Source: Synergistota bacterium (GTDB taxonomy: Bacteria; Synergistota; GBS-1). Taken from it: 42,158 nt of DNA. Below the pieces are notes generated by a model. That model worked only from the letters and a program-made list of their open reading frames with translations, was not told the DNA's origin and made no database searches. The position numbers were made by a program, and so were the translations under genes. The stretch spans positions 1-42,158 of the forward strand of contig JAGHDO010000074.1 in the NCBI GenBank assembly GCA_021159885.1. The letters are read 5' to 3'. Within the stretch, counting starts at the first letter, position 1, and the number at the start of each line of letters is the position of its first letter. Of the stretch, positions 7,282 through 16,472 are shown piece by piece.

Positions 7282-8490
7282 TTGATTTCGCTCAAAGATG
7301 TTAAGGAAGCACGGGAACGTATAGGGAAATTCGTACATAAAACCCCTATAGATTCTTCTAAAACGCTCAGTCTCCTTTCGGGATGCGATATCTATCTCAA
7401 GTTAGAAAACCTTCAGAAAACGGGTTCCTATAAGGTTAGAGGAGCATTTAACAAGGTGTTAAAGCTCAAAGAAAAGGGGATTAAGAACGGTGTAATAGCA
7501 GCTTCGGCAGGAAATCATGCTCAAGGTGTAGCTTATGCAGCCTCTAAGAGCAGATTACCATCGGTAATAGTTATGCCAGAAACCGCTCCGATATCAAAGA
7601 TTTCTGCAACGAAAAGTTATGGAGCTGAAGTCGTCCTCTGGGGAGAAGATTTCGACTCATCTTATACCAAAGCTATCGAAATATCCAAGGAGCGACATTT
7701 AACCTTCATCCACGCTTTCGATGATCCAGATATTATAGCGGGGCAGGGAACCATAGCCTTGGAAATTATAGAGAGCTTGGATGACCTCGACCTTGTAATA
7801 GCACCTATCGGCGGTGGAGGATTAATTTCAGGTATAAGTTTAGCTATAAAGGAATCCAAACCAAACACGAGAGTAATAGGAGTCCAAGCCGAAGGAGCAG
7901 CTTCCATGTATCTCTCCATCAAAGAGGGAAAACCGATAAAAATAGAACGCGTTAATACCATAGCAGATGGAATAGCAGTTAGAAAACCTGGGGAAATCAC
8001 CTTCAACATTATTCAAAAATACGTGGATGATATAGTGCTCGTATCCGACGAGGAAATAGCCTCTGCAATCCTCTTCCTTATAGAGAGGGCTAAGCTTATC
8101 GCTGAAGCTGCGGGAGCAGTAGGTGTGGCAGCAGCCATCAGCGGGAAAATCCCTTTGAAGGGAGCTAAAACACTCATAGTAATAAGCGGAGGAAACATAG
8201 ATGTGAATATGATGGCACGTCTTATAGAGAGAGGTTTAATAAAAACAGGGAGACTCCTTAAGTTCTCCACCACCCTACCTGATAGACCTGGGGCTCTGGC
8301 AGGTTTACTCAACATAGTAGCAAGAGAGCGCGGTAATGTGATATCTATAAGCCACGACAGGATAAACTTGAGAGTTAGACCTGCTGAAGCAGAAGTAAGT
8401 GTAACGATAGAGACATCTGGAGAGGAGCACATAAGAAAGATATTAAAAAGCCTTAAAGATAACGGATATAAAATAAAGCTCGAGTGGTGA
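7282..8490 (+). CDS. ilvA: Threonine ammonia-lyase with C-terminal ACT domain
   Basis: A 402-residue fold-type II PLP enzyme that deaminates threonine (often also serine) to 2-oxobutyrate and ammonia. The PLP lysine is residue 51 in KTGSYKVRGAF; the substrate loop SAGNHAQGVAYAA and the phosphate-binding GGGGLISG are intact. The last 75 residues form an ACT domain (TTLPDRPGALAGLL), the ligand-binding type seen in the short ilvA/tdcB group, so allosteric control is likely. A purely catabolic tdcB-like role is equally possible. TTG 7282 is chosen as the start because GGGGGT lies about ten bases upstream and the protein then opens MISLKDVKEARERI, the family norm; the GTG at 7270 is part of the ribosome site. 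Confidence 0.92.
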   Translation: MISLKDVKEARERIGKFVHKTPIDSSKTLSLLSGCDIYLKLENLQKTGSYKVRGAFNKVLKLKEKGIKNGVIAASAGNHAQGVAYAASKSRLPSVIVMPETAPISKISATKSYGAEVVLWGEDFDSSYTKAIEISKERHLTFIHAFDDPDIIAGQGTIALEIIESLDDLDLVIAPIGGGGLISGISLAIKESKPNTRVIGVQAEGAASMYLSIKEGKPIKIERVNTIADGIAVRKPGEITFNIIQKYVDDIVLVSDEEIASAILFLIERAKLIAEAAGAVGVAAAISGKIPLKGAKTLIVISGGNIDVNMMARLIERGLIKTGRLLKFSTTLPDRPGALAGLLNIVARERGNVISISHDRINLRVRPAEAEVSVTIETSGEEHIRKILKSLKDNGYKIKLEW

Positions 8491-8505
8491 AAGGAGGGTT
8501 AAAGA

Positions 8506-8892
8506 GTGAGAAGAAGAATTTCAACAAACTTAGCTCCTCAAGCTATAGGGCCTTATAGCCAAGCAATAGCTTGTGGAGATTTCCTTTTCGTTTCCGAGCA
8601 AATAGCTATAGATCCTTCAAGCGGTAGACTTATCGAAGGAGATATAAAGGATCAGACAAGGAGGGTTCTGGAAAACATAAAAGCTATAGTTGAAGCGGCA
8701 GGCGGGAAGATGAGTGATATTGTGAAAACCACGTGCTTTCTCGCTAACTTAGAGGATTTCAAGGCGTTTAACGAAGCCTATGCTGAGTTCTTCAACGAAG
8801 ATCCTCCCGCCCGCACAACAGTAGAAGTAAGCTCTCTACCAAAGGAAGCACTTATAGGGATAGATGCTATAGCCTATATTAGAGAAAAGTGA
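8506..8892 (+). CDS. ridA: RidA family enamine/imine deaminase
   Basis: A 128-residue YjgF/YER057c/UK114 protein. RidA hydrolyses the reactive 2-aminoacrylate and 2-aminocrotonate released by PLP enzymes such as threonine ammonia-lyase. Family motifs are complete: [21 protein letters not shown], the catalytic arginine region PPARTTVEV, and the final IDAIAYI. The GTG start at 8506 has an AAAGGAGGG site upstream. It is the last gene of the operon, directly after ilvA, which fits damage control for that enzyme and perhaps for the PLP lyase upstream. It converges on glnA with only 13 bases between, and no terminator hairpin is evident there. Confidence 0.95.
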   Translation: MRRRISTNLAPQAIGPYSQAIACGDFLFVSEQIAIDPSSGRLIEGDIKDQTRRVLENIKAIVEAAGGKMSDIVKTTCFLANLEDFKAFNEAYAEFFNEDPPARTTVEVSSLPKEALIGIDAIAYIREK

Positions 8893-8905
8893 GACCTTTT
8901 AAGAT

Positions 8906-10237
8906 TTAAAGTACCGGAAGATACCTCTCAAGCTCGTAGCTCGTAACGCGTATGCGATAGCTATTCCATTCCATCTTTTTATTAGCTATAAACTCTCTAA
9001 ATACGTGCTCGCCGAGAGCCTCCCTGACGAGAGCACTGTTTTCCGCAAGCGTTATGGCTTCGTAAAGACTACCGGGGAGAGTTCTTATACCGCGTGCTTT
9101 TCTTTCCTCTTCCGTCATCTCATAAACGTTTTCCTCCACAGGATCAGGCGGAGTAAGTCCCTCTTTTATACCAGCCAATCCAGCAGCAAGCATAACAGAA
9201 AAGGCAAGATAGGGATTACAGGCAGGATCCGGAGAACGATACTCTATTCTCGTTGCTTCCTCTTTTCCAGGCTTGTAGCGAGGAACTCTTATAAGATCAG
9301 ACCTGTTTTTCTGAGCCCATGTTATGTAAACCGGAGCCTCATATCCAGGAACCAACCTCTTATACGAGTTCACCCACTGACAGGTTATTGCAGTGATCTC
9401 GCGGGAATACTTTAAAAGCCCTGCTATAAAGCTCAAGGCGGTATCTGAAAGGTTATATAATCCCGTTGTTGAAAAGAAGGCGTTTTTGCCATCCTTGAAC
9501 AACGACATATGAGTGTGCATTCCCGAGCCGTTAACTCCAAATATGGGCTTAGGCATGAAGGTGGCGTAAAGCCCATTTCTATAGGCTATCTCCTTAACGA
9601 CAAATCTGTAGGTCATAACATGGTCTGCCATTGTTAAGGCATCCTTGTATCGAAGGTCTATCTCATGCTGGGAAGGGGCTACCTCATGATGAGCATACTC
9701 AACCTCTATACCCATTGCCTCAAGGGCAACAACAGTTTGCTTTCTCAACTCTATAGCTTCATCCCTGGGTATCATGTCAAAGTATCCCCCATAATCCAGA
9801 ACATTCGTATCCTTGTTGTTTTTAAAATAGAAATACTCAAGTTCGGGTCCAACGAAGAACTCAAAGCCCATCTTCCCGGCTCTTTCCAAGTTCCTCTTAA
9901 GCACATACCTTGGATCACCTTCGAAAGGCTTCATATCCGGTGTGAGAATATCCGCAAACATTCTCGCAGTTCCATTCTCCTCAGGACTCCAGGGTAGCTT
10001 GGCAAAAGTTGAGGGATCAGGGAGGGCAAGCATATCACTTTCGTCAATTCTCGTAAAGCCCTTAATGGAAGAACCATCAAATCCCATTCCCTCTGTAAAC
10101 GCTCTTTCAAGTTCCTCCTCAGTTATAGTGAATCCCTTAAGAAAGCCAAGTATGTCGGTGAACCATATCTCAATAAATCTTATTTTCTCATCCCTAACCC
10201 TCTTTAGAACAGCTTCTATTAGCTCATCCCTATTCAC
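8906..10237 (-). CDS. glnA: Glutamine synthetase, type I (alpha, short form)
   Basis: A 443-residue cytoplasmic enzyme that makes glutamine from glutamate, ammonia and ATP. Visible are the N-terminal beta-grasp region (FIEIWFTDILG), MGFDGSSIKGF, the metal/substrate motif VGPELEYFYF, NGSGMHTHMSLF, the ATP motif RLVPGYEAPVYITW, and RIEYRSPDPACNPYLAFS. The length and the absence of the adenylylation-loop insertion place it with the GSI-alpha enzymes of Bacillota and thermophiles, normally controlled by feedback rather than adenylylation. It starts at GTG with GGGAGG nine bases upstream. It lies alone on its strand between ridA (convergent) and the ZnuA-like gene, whose 3' end is only 24 bases upstream, so it may share that transcript. 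Confidence 0.97.
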   Translation of the reverse strand: MNRDELIEAVLKRVRDEKIRFIEIWFTDILGFLKGFTITEEELERAFTEGMGFDGSSIKGFTRIDESDMLALPDPSTFAKLPWSPEENGTARMFADILTPDMKPFEGDPRYVLKRNLERAGKMGFEFFVGPELEYFYFKNNKDTNVLDYGGYFDMIPRDEAIELRKQTVVALEAMGIEVEYAHHEVAPSQHEIDLRYKDALTMADHVMTYRFVVKEIAYRNGLYATFMPKPIFGVNGSGMHTHMSLFKDGKNAFFSTTGLYNLSDTALSFIAGLLKYSREITAITCQWVNSYKRLVPGYEAPVYITWAQKNRSDLIRVPRYKPGKEEATRIEYRSPDPACNPYLAFSVMLAAGLAGIKEGLTPPDPVEENVYEMTEEERKARGIRTLPGSLYEAITLAENSALVREALGEHVFREFIANKKMEWNSYRIRVTSYELERYLPVL

Positions 10238-10261
10238 AAAGAAGCACCTCCCGTTTTTTTA

Positions 10262-11014
10262 TTACTTATTATCCCTCCTCTGCGATAAAGCGAATCCCAG
10301 AGAAAGGAAGTTTTCCTTAAGAAGATCAAGGTAGCTCGAAACCTTTGGCGTCAATCTAATGAGCAACTTAACGAGCGTTAATCCCTTAGGCAGAGATACA
10401 TCACATGGATTATCTGGATTATCGATTAGAACACCTTTTAAAGACTCGATTTTATCTAAGGAAACTCTCACTTCTTTCAAACCTATTTCCTTTAATAAAT
10501 ATGAGAAATGGGGGGAGAGAGTATACACCATTTTTCCCTTATGTCTTGCCATAGTCCATCGTCCATCCTTAAAGGTTCCCTCAATAGCAACTGTGTATCT
10601 TGCGAGATTTCTCTGATAATAGCTTTCTCCTTCCGGATCAAGCTTTTTTAGCATCCTAGAAACTCTGTATATGAAATTCTCTACAGCCAAGGCATCGAAT
10701 ATCTCATACGGGTTATCATCTATTCGAGGAATATAGCCTAAAAGATGCTCCTCAGGGAACCTTCGATCCCTTGAGATTATATATCTATAAACCTCTGGCT
10801 CAAGTTCTTTACCAAGCCAAAAAGCAACTTTTATCTCTCTCCACTTGGGAAAAAGTTCCACCTTAATTCTTCTACCTCCCACATTCTTAATGAGATCAGC
10901 CACAAGAGGAGAGGATGCTCCCACTGTAATGAGGGAAACACCCGAAAATGCTATAGACTGGAAGAAAAGCAAAAAAGTAAGAAAGCACAGAAAGACCCCT
11001 CCTAAAAATCTCAT
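10262..11014 (-). CDS. ZnuA/TroA-like periplasmic protein lacking canonical metal ligands
   Basis: About 250 residues with an N-terminal signal peptide (MRFLGGVFLCFLTFLLFFQSIAFS) and the general outline of a cluster-9 metal-binding receptor. TVGASSPLVADLIKNVGG resembles the family start, FIYRVSRMLKKLDPEGESYYQRNL resembles the helix after DPHxW, and SPHFSYLLKEIGL resembles the HDAFGYLAKRYGL region. Two of the usual three histidines are absent: the DPHTFEP loop is replaced by FPKWREIK, and DPH by DNP. No ABC permease or ATPase gene is near. Function is therefore unclear; it may be a repurposed receptor. ATG 11014 is chosen because the promoter at 11046-11074 overlaps the longer frame that starts at 11074. 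Confidence 0.6.
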   Translation of the reverse strand: MRFLGGVFLCFLTFLLFFQSIAFSGVSLITVGASSPLVADLIKNVGGRRIKVELFPKWREIKVAFWLGKELEPEVYRYIISRDRRFPEEHLLGYIPRIDDNPYEIFDALAVENFIYRVSRMLKKLDPEGESYYQRNLARYTVAIEGTFKDGRWTMARHKGKMVYTLSPHFSYLLKEIGLKEVRVSLDKIESLKGVLIDNPDNPCDVSLPKGLTLVKLLIRLTPKVSSYLDLLKENFLSLGFALSQRRDNK

Positions 11015-11045
11015 GGCCTCTTCTCTCTCACCTCCACGATAGAGA

Positions 11046-11074
11046 ATTATACCCCTCTTAACTCTCGAGGTCAA
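11046..11074 (-). promoter_or_regulatory. Promoter for the ZnuA-like gene
   Basis: On the minus strand, TTGACC (11074-11069), 17 bases, then a perfect TATAAT (11051-11046). Transcription would start near 11040, which excludes the upstream in-frame start at 11074 and supports ATG 11014. Confidence 0.75.
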
Positions 11075-11081
11075 AAGACTG

Positions 11082-11090
11082 TGGTATAAT
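11082..11090 (+). promoter_or_regulatory. Extended -10 promoter for the penicillin-binding protein gene
   Basis: TGG followed by TATAAT (TGnTATAAT) lies 20 bases before the ATG at 11110. No convincing -35 box is seen 17 bases upstream, as expected for an extended -10 promoter. The same TGTGGTATAAT string recurs upstream of ftsH. Confidence 0.55.
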
Positions 11091-11109
11091 CTAAAAACGG
11101 TGGTAACAG

Positions 11110-13233
11110 ATGAAAAAAGAAGGGGAAAAAAACGAAAGTAAAAAAGATAGGAACGAAAAAAACTCTCAGAGAAGTCTTCTTAGAATAATACTATTTGCTT
11201 TTCTAATATCTACCGGAATAGTCCTCGGAATAATAGGGGGAATCGTATATTCTTGGTATAGAACTCTTCCTGACATCTCAATACTTGAAAAGCACGAGCC
11301 AAGCTTTACAACACAAATATACGACTGCAAAGGTAGAGTCATCGCAAACCTCTTTGAGGAAAATAGAATATGGGTTCCTTTAAACAAAATACCTAAATAT
11401 TTGATATACGCCGTATTAGCTGCTGAAGATAGCGACTTCTATTACCATCACGGTATAAACATCAAGGGGATTATAAGAGCTGCTTGGGCAAACCTTAAAA
11501 GTAGAAGAATAGTTGAGGGGGGAAGCACCATAACTCAGCAGCTTGCTAAAAATCTCTTTTTAACTCCCAGTAAAACCATGAGGAGAAAAATAAAAGAGAT
11601 GATGCTCGCGCTTCAAATCGAAAATAGATATAGCAAAGATAAGATACTAGAACTCTATCTTAACGAGATCTACTTGGGACATGGAGCTTACGGGGTTCAA
11701 GCAGCGGCAAAAACCTATTTTGATAAAAATGTTTGGGAGCTAAATCTTGCTGAGTCTGCACTCATAGCCGCTTTAATAAAGGCACCGGAAAAATACTCTC
11801 CCTATAAAAACCTTAAAAGGGCATTAACACGGCAAAGATACGTTATAAGGAGAATGGAAAAGCTCGGCTACATAACACACGAAGAAGCTGAAAAGGCTTT
11901 AAAGGAACCCTTGATATTCCGAGGGATCAAGGAGATACGAGAGTGGAAAGCTCCATACTTCGTAGCGTATGTTTTGAAAAAACTCTTGAAGAAGTATGGC
12001 GCAAAGCAGGTTTACAGAGGAGGACTCAAGGTATATACCACTCTTGATCTCGACTTACAGAAACACGCTGAGGAAGCCTTTTCCAAAGCTCCATCTGAGG
12101 GAGCTCTCATAGCAGTTGATCCAAACACAGGATACATAAAGGCGATGGTGGGTGGGAAAAGCTTCAGAAAGAGCCAGTTCAATAGAGCAGTGCAAGCTCA
12201 TAGACAGCCGGGGTCTGCCTTTAAAGCTTTCGTCTACACAGCAGCATTTGAAACTGGCTTTACAGAGAGCACCCTCGTTGAAGACTCTCCTATAGAGTTC
12301 CCCAACGGATGGAAACCAAGGAACTATGATGGCAAATACCACGGTTGGGTAACGATAAGAGAAGCATTTGAGCATTCCTACAATATTGTGGCAGTTAAGG
12401 TAGCACAAGAAGTAAAGCCCAGAAAAATTATAGAGTGCGCGAGAAAAATGGGAATTGAGAGCCCCCTTCCTAACGACCTTTCGATCGCTTTGGGGTCAGC
12501 AGATGTAACACCTCTTGAAATGGCAGCAGCCTACGCTTGTATTGCAAACGAGGGATATAAAATCAAACCTATAGCCATTCTCGAAGTAAGAGATCAAGAT
12601 GGTAAGCTTCTCGAAAAGAACCTTCCCTCGAAGGAAAAAGTTCTCAGAAGCGACATAGCCTATCTCATGATAGACATGATGAGACATGTGGTCCGCAGAG
12701 GAACGGGCGTAAGAGCAAGATTAAATAGACCCTGCGCTGGAAAAACTGGCACTACTAATAACTTCAGCGATGCGTGGTTTATAGGATTTACACCTGATCT
12801 GGTTGCAGCAGTCTATCTTGGAAATGATGATCATACCCCTCTGGGTAAAAAGGGAGCTACGGGAGGAAGACTCGCTGCCCCTATTTGGAAAAGCTTTATG
12901 CAGAAAGCCCTTAAGAACGTCCCTCCCCGTGATTTTCCAATACCAGATGACATCGTTTTTGTAAAAGTTTGCGCCCAATCTGGTAAATTGCCGACACCTG
13001 CTTGCCCTAAAACTATAGAGGAAGCCTTTATAAAAGGAACTGAGCCAACGGAGTTCTGCGACATCCACGGCTCCCAAAGGGAAGAAATTCAAAGGGAAGA
13101 GCCAATCTATGTCCCGCCAGTTCAGAAGCCCTCTCCTCCACCGGAAAAGGAAGAAAAGCTAAATGAAAAGGAGATGGAAGAGATACAGCGAAAGTTTGAG
13201 GAACTTCTAAAAAAGTATGGTATCAAAAAATAA
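11110..13233 (+). CDS. Class A penicillin-binding protein (PBP1A-type)
   Basis: A 707-residue bifunctional peptidoglycan synthase. Residues 1-22 are highly charged and cytoplasmic, and one membrane helix follows at about 23-48. The GT51 glycosyltransferase domain has its catalytic glutamate at about residue 106 (AAEDSDFYYHHG) and the GGSTITQQLAKNL motif. The transpeptidase domain shows Ser369 in SAFK, SYN (HSYNIVAVK) and KTGTTNNFSDAWF. A late region, from about residue 610, has Cys-containing CAQSGKLPTPACP and a proline/glutamate-rich tail ending in a coiled-coil-like KEEKLNEKEMEEIQRKFEELL stretch. It indicates a cell wall with peptidoglycan. An extended -10 promoter precedes it, and mrp follows after 19 bases. 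Confidence 0.95.
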   Translation: MKKEGEKNESKKDRNEKNSQRSLLRIILFAFLISTGIVLGIIGGIVYSWYRTLPDISILEKHEPSFTTQIYDCKGRVIANLFEENRIWVPLNKIPKYLIYAVLAAEDSDFYYHHGINIKGIIRAAWANLKSRRIVEGGSTITQQLAKNLFLTPSKTMRRKIKEMMLALQIENRYSKDKILELYLNEIYLGHGAYGVQAAAKTYFDKNVWELNLAESALIAALIKAPEKYSPYKNLKRALTRQRYVIRRMEKLGYITHEEAEKALKEPLIFRGIKEIREWKAPYFVAYVLKKLLKKYGAKQVYRGGLKVYTTLDLDLQKHAEEAFSKAPSEGALIAVDPNTGYIKAMVGGKSFRKSQFNRAVQAHRQPGSAFKAFVYTAAFETGFTESTLVEDSPIEFPNGWKPRNYDGKYHGWVTIREAFEHSYNIVAVKVAQEVKPRKIIECARKMGIESPLPNDLSIALGSADVTPLEMAAAYACIANEGYKIKPIAILEVRDQDGKLLEKNLPSKEKVLRSDIAYLMIDMMRHVVRRGTGVRARLNRPCAGKTGTTNNFSDAWFIGFTPDLVAAVYLGNDDHTPLGKKGATGGRLAAPIWKSFMQKALKNVPPRDFPIPDDIVFVKVCAQSGKLPTPACPKTIEEAFIKGTEPTEFCDIHGSQREEIQREEPIYVPPVQKPSPPPEKEEKLNEKEMEEIQRKFEELLKKYGIKK

Positions 13234-13252
13234 ACGGGAGGCGAAATAGAGA

Positions 13253-14047
13253 ATGATAAACGAGCTACAAAAAAAGATATCAGAAAATCTAAAGAACGTG
13301 AGGAAAAAGTTCGCGGTAATGAGCGGAAAAGGAGGTGTTGGAAAAAGCACGGTTTCAGCAAACCTTGCAGTAGGATTAGCTCTGGAAGGGAAAAAAGTAG
13401 GAATACTCGATCTCGACATCCATGGACCTAATATTCCTAAGCTACTCGGCTTGGAGGGAGCTCTTCTGAGCGTTGAGGGAGATAAGATAAAACCTGTTTC
13501 CTTCGGTGAGAATCTCAAGGTTGTTTCAATGGCCTTTCTGTTAAAGGATAAGGGTATGCCGGTTATATGGAGAGGTCCCCTTAAAATGAAAGCAATAGGC
13601 CAATTCTTAAGTGATGTAGATTGGGGTGAACTTGATTATCTCATAATAGACTTACCACCGGGAACCGGAGATGAACCGCTGAGCTTAGCCCAGCTTCTTG
13701 GCAAACTTGACGGTGCCATAATCGTTACAACTCCTCAAGAGGTAGCTCTCCTTGATGTGGAGAAAGCTGTCAACTTCGCGCGGGAGCTCAACATGCCTAT
13801 TTTAGGAGTGGTGGAAAACATGAGCGGTTTTAAGTGCCCTCATTGTGGAAATGAGATAAACATCTTTGGTAAGGGAGGCGGAGAAAAGGCAGCGAGAGAA
13901 TGGAACGTGCCCTTTCTTGGAAGAGTTCCCTTCGATCCGAGAGTCGTAGAATGGAGCGATTCGGGAAGGAGCTTCCTGAGAACAGCACCTGAAAGTGAAA
14001 TATCAAAAGCCTTTTCCAAGGTAATAGAGAGAATCCTTAAGGAGTGA
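13253..14047 (+). CDS. Mrp/NBP35 family iron-sulfur cluster carrier ATPase
   Basis: A 264-residue P-loop ATPase of the Mrp/ApbC group, which binds and hands over Fe-S clusters. The deviant Walker A motif ([12 protein letters not shown]) is at about residues 22-33, followed by [17 protein letters not shown] and [16 protein letters not shown]. The C-terminal region has the bridging CxxC (FKCPHCG) that holds a cluster between subunits. The protein lacks the N-terminal DUF59 domain found in longer Mrp proteins. The ATG has GGGAGG upstream. It lies between a cell-wall synthase and PolX, which gives no functional hint beyond shared transcription. Confidence 0.93.
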   Translation: MINELQKKISENLKNVRKKFAVMSGKGGVGKSTVSANLAVGLALEGKKVGILDLDIHGPNIPKLLGLEGALLSVEGDKIKPVSFGENLKVVSMAFLLKDKGMPVIWRGPLKMKAIGQFLSDVDWGELDYLIIDLPPGTGDEPLSLAQLLGKLDGAIIVTTPQEVALLDVEKAVNFARELNMPILGVVENMSGFKCPHCGNEINIFGKGGGEKAAREWNVPFLGRVPFDPRVVEWSDSGRSFLRTAPESEISKAFSKVIERILKE

Positions 14048-14063
14048 TAGAATCCTGAGGAAC

Positions 14064-15770
14064 GTGGAAATAGCAAGAATATTTAATGAAATAGCTGATA
14101 TACTTGAAATAAAGGGAGATAATCCATTCAAAATAAGGGCATACAGAAAAGCCGCTCAGAACCTTGAAGCTATCAGCGAAAAAATCGAAGATCTTGCGAG
14201 AGAGGGAAAGCTGACAAAAATACCGGGAATAGGAAAAGATCTGGCCTCAAAAATAATTGAGTATATCGAAAGCGGAAAAATATCAGATTATGAGAAGCTC
14301 AAGGAGGAGGTTCCAGCAACCCTCCTTGAGCTTCTTTCCATTCCCGGCGTAGGTCCCAAAAAAGCAAAACTCTTCTATGAAAGACTCGGCATAAAAAGCA
14401 TAAAAGAGCTTGAGGAAGCTGCTAAGAAAGGCATGCTCGCGGGACTACCCGGTGTGGGGGCTAAAACTGAGGAAAAAATTCTTAAGGGGATTCTGCTATG
14501 GAGAAAAAGCAGAGAGAGAAGACCTCTCGGAAAGATATTACCTATAGCGCAGGAAATAGTCAACGAGCTTAAGAAATGCCCGTCGGTTAAAAAGATAAGT
14601 CCAGCAGGTTCGCTTAGAAGAATGAAGGACACCGTCAAGGATTTAGATATACTCGTTGTCTCAAGCGAACCGATGGAGATTATGGAAAGATTCGTTTCTC
14701 TTCCATTCGTTATGGAAGTTCTTGGTATGGGACCAACTAAATCAAGCATATTAACTAAGGATGCTTTCCAGATAGATCTCAGGGTTGTGCCAGAGGAGAG
14801 TTTCGGTGCCGCCCTTCAGTACTTCACGGGTTCTAAAAACCATAACATACACTTAAGACAATTAGCCCTTAAGAGAAAGCTAAAGGTCAGTGAATATGGG
14901 GTATTCAATGCTGAAAATGATAGAAGAATAGCAGGGTATACAGAAGAAGAGGTTTATGAAGCATTGGGCTTGCCTTGGATACCACCAGAGCTAAGAGAAG
15001 ACAGAGGGGAAATAGAAGCAGCCCTTGAAGAAAAGCTTCCCACCCTAATAGAGCTCAAGGACATAAGAGGGGACCTACACATGCACTCGAAGTGGAGCGA
15101 TGGAGCCCACACAATAGAAGAACTCGTAAAAAGAGCAATTGAGAAAGGGTATGAATATATCGCGATAACGGATCACTCTAAATCTCTTGGCATAGCACGA
15201 GGGCTTGACGAAAGGAGAATACTTGAGCAGATAGAGGAGATAAAAGTCTTACAAGGGAAATATCCGCAGATAAGAATACTAAGCGGAATAGAAGTAGACA
15301 TTCTGCAGGACGGTAGTTTGGATATAGAAGATGAAGTCTTAGCCAAGCTGGATATCGTAATAGCGTCTGTACACTCTGCATTTAATATGTCTCAGCGGGA
15401 AATGACCCATAGAATCTGTAAGGCAATTTCAAACCCTCATGTTGACATAATAGGGCATCCCACTGGTAGAATCATAGGGGAAAGGGAATCTTATCAGGTA
15501 GACATGATTCAGATAATAAGGAAAGCTCGCGAGGAAAACGTCGCTCTTGAGATAAACGCTTACCCTCAGAGACTGGATTTAAATGATATAAACGTTAGGA
15601 TGGCAAAAGAGGCGGGAGTAAAACTCGCGATAAACACAGATGCTCATACCCTCGGACAGCTCGAATTCATGTATCTCGGCGTGGCAACCGCCCGCAGAGG
15701 ATGGGCTGAAAGGAAAGACGTTATAAACACATGGAGTCTCAAGGAGCTTCTAAGCTGGCTTTGCTCTTAA
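14064..15770 (+). CDS. polX: DNA polymerase/3'-5' exonuclease PolX
   Basis: A 568-residue family X DNA polymerase fused to a PHP phosphoesterase, used in base-excision and gap repair. The N-terminal half has the helix-hairpin-helix signatures (IPGIGKDLASKI, IPGVGPKKAKLF, LPGVGAKTEEKI) and the palm with GSLRRMKDTVKDLDIL, which supplies the metal-binding aspartates. From about residue 335 the PHP domain opens DLHMHSKWSDGAHT and continues with ITDHSKSLGIARGL and a late INTDAH, giving intact metal ligands. GTG 14064 has GAGG only three bases away. A CTG at 14055, with AAGGAGTG eight to nine bases upstream, would give MRNVEIARIF and fits the family start better. The 3' end overlaps the convergent rlmB by 21 bases. 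Confidence 0.95.
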   Translation: MEIARIFNEIADILEIKGDNPFKIRAYRKAAQNLEAISEKIEDLAREGKLTKIPGIGKDLASKIIEYIESGKISDYEKLKEEVPATLLELLSIPGVGPKKAKLFYERLGIKSIKELEEAAKKGMLAGLPGVGAKTEEKILKGILLWRKSRERRPLGKILPIAQEIVNELKKCPSVKKISPAGSLRRMKDTVKDLDILVVSSEPMEIMERFVSLPFVMEVLGMGPTKSSILTKDAFQIDLRVVPEESFGAALQYFTGSKNHNIHLRQLALKRKLKVSEYGVFNAENDRRIAGYTEEEVYEALGLPWIPPELREDRGEIEAALEEKLPTLIELKDIRGDLHMHSKWSDGAHTIEELVKRAIEKGYEYIAITDHSKSLGIARGLDERRILEQIEEIKVLQGKYPQIRILSGIEVDILQDGSLDIEDEVLAKLDIVIASVHSAFNMSQREMTHRICKAISNPHVDIIGHPTGRIIGERESYQVDMIQIIRKAREENVALEINAYPQRLDLNDINVRMAKEAGVKLAINTDAHTLGQLEFMYLGVATARRGWAERKDVINTWSLKELLSWLCS

Positions 15771-16472
15771 ACGCTTAACCATCTCGTAAAGTATTATACC
15801 AGCAGCTACTGAGACATTTAGTGACTGAACCTTACCATACATCGGAATATAAACCCTCATATCGCAGAGCTTTCTCGTGCTTCTATGGAGTCCCTTTCCC
15901 TCTCTACCAAGCACCAAAACGCTTGGAGAAGGGTAGTCTGTCTCATCGTATCTTTGACCCCCTTCTAAATCGGCACCTATTATCCAAAAACCGATATCCT
16001 TTAGGCGTAGAAGAGAGGAAACCATGCTGTTAACTCTAACTACCCTTAGTCGTGCTACCGCTCCACTTGATGTTTTAACTACAGCTGGAGTGATCCCTGC
16101 AGATCTTCGAGAAGGAAGTATAACGCTTTTAACTCCAACCGCCTCGGCTGTTCTCAAAATAGCCCCGAGGTTCCGGGGATCTTCTACCCCATCAAGTGCT
16201 ACCACTATACTCTCAGAAGGAGAAATTTCATCTAATGAGGCGTAGCGAACGGGTGAAACTATAGCCAGCACTCCCTGGTGCTTAGCATTTCCACAAAGGA
16301 CATTTATCTTACTTGGGGGGACCTTTTGAACAGGAATTCCTTTCTCCTTAAGCCATTTCTCGAGCTTCCCCCGCCCTGAGGACAGAAGAACCTTAACTAC
16401 CCTCTCAGGTTGAGACATAGCAAGCTCCTCAACCGCATGAACACCATATACTATCTCTCTTTCTTCCCCCAT
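15750..16472 (-). CDS. rlmB: TrmH-family 23S rRNA (guanosine-2'-O-)-methyltransferase RlmB-like
   Basis: A 240-residue SPOUT methyltransferase that most likely 2'-O-methylates a guanosine in 23S rRNA using S-adenosylmethionine. An N-terminal substrate-binding domain (YGVHAVEELA) is followed by the catalytic domain with ALDGVEDPRNLGAILRTAEAVG, the LVLGREGKGL motif and the knot segment IPMYGKVQSLNVSVAAGIILYE. The size and motif set fit RlmB better than tRNA TrmH, though a related rRNA or tRNA target cannot be excluded. It overlaps the upstream YhaM-like gene by 22 bases and converges on polX. The ribosome site AGGAGG lies inside that upstream gene. Confidence 0.9.
   Translation of the reverse strand: MGEEREIVYGVHAVEELAMSQPERVVKVLLSSGRGKLEKWLKEKGIPVQKVPPSKINVLCGNAKHQGVLAIVSPVRYASLDEISPSESIVVALDGVEDPRNLGAILRTAEAVGVKSVILPSRRSAGITPAVVKTSSGAVARLRVVRVNSMVSSLLRLKDIGFWIIGADLEGGQRYDETDYPSPSVLVLGREGKGLHRSTRKLCDMRVYIPMYGKVQSLNVSVAAGIILYEMVKRLRAKPA

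Noticed and set aside
9005-9415. Plus-strand open frame inside glnA
   Set aside because: It is antisense to a fully conserved glnA and its translation has no recognisable features.
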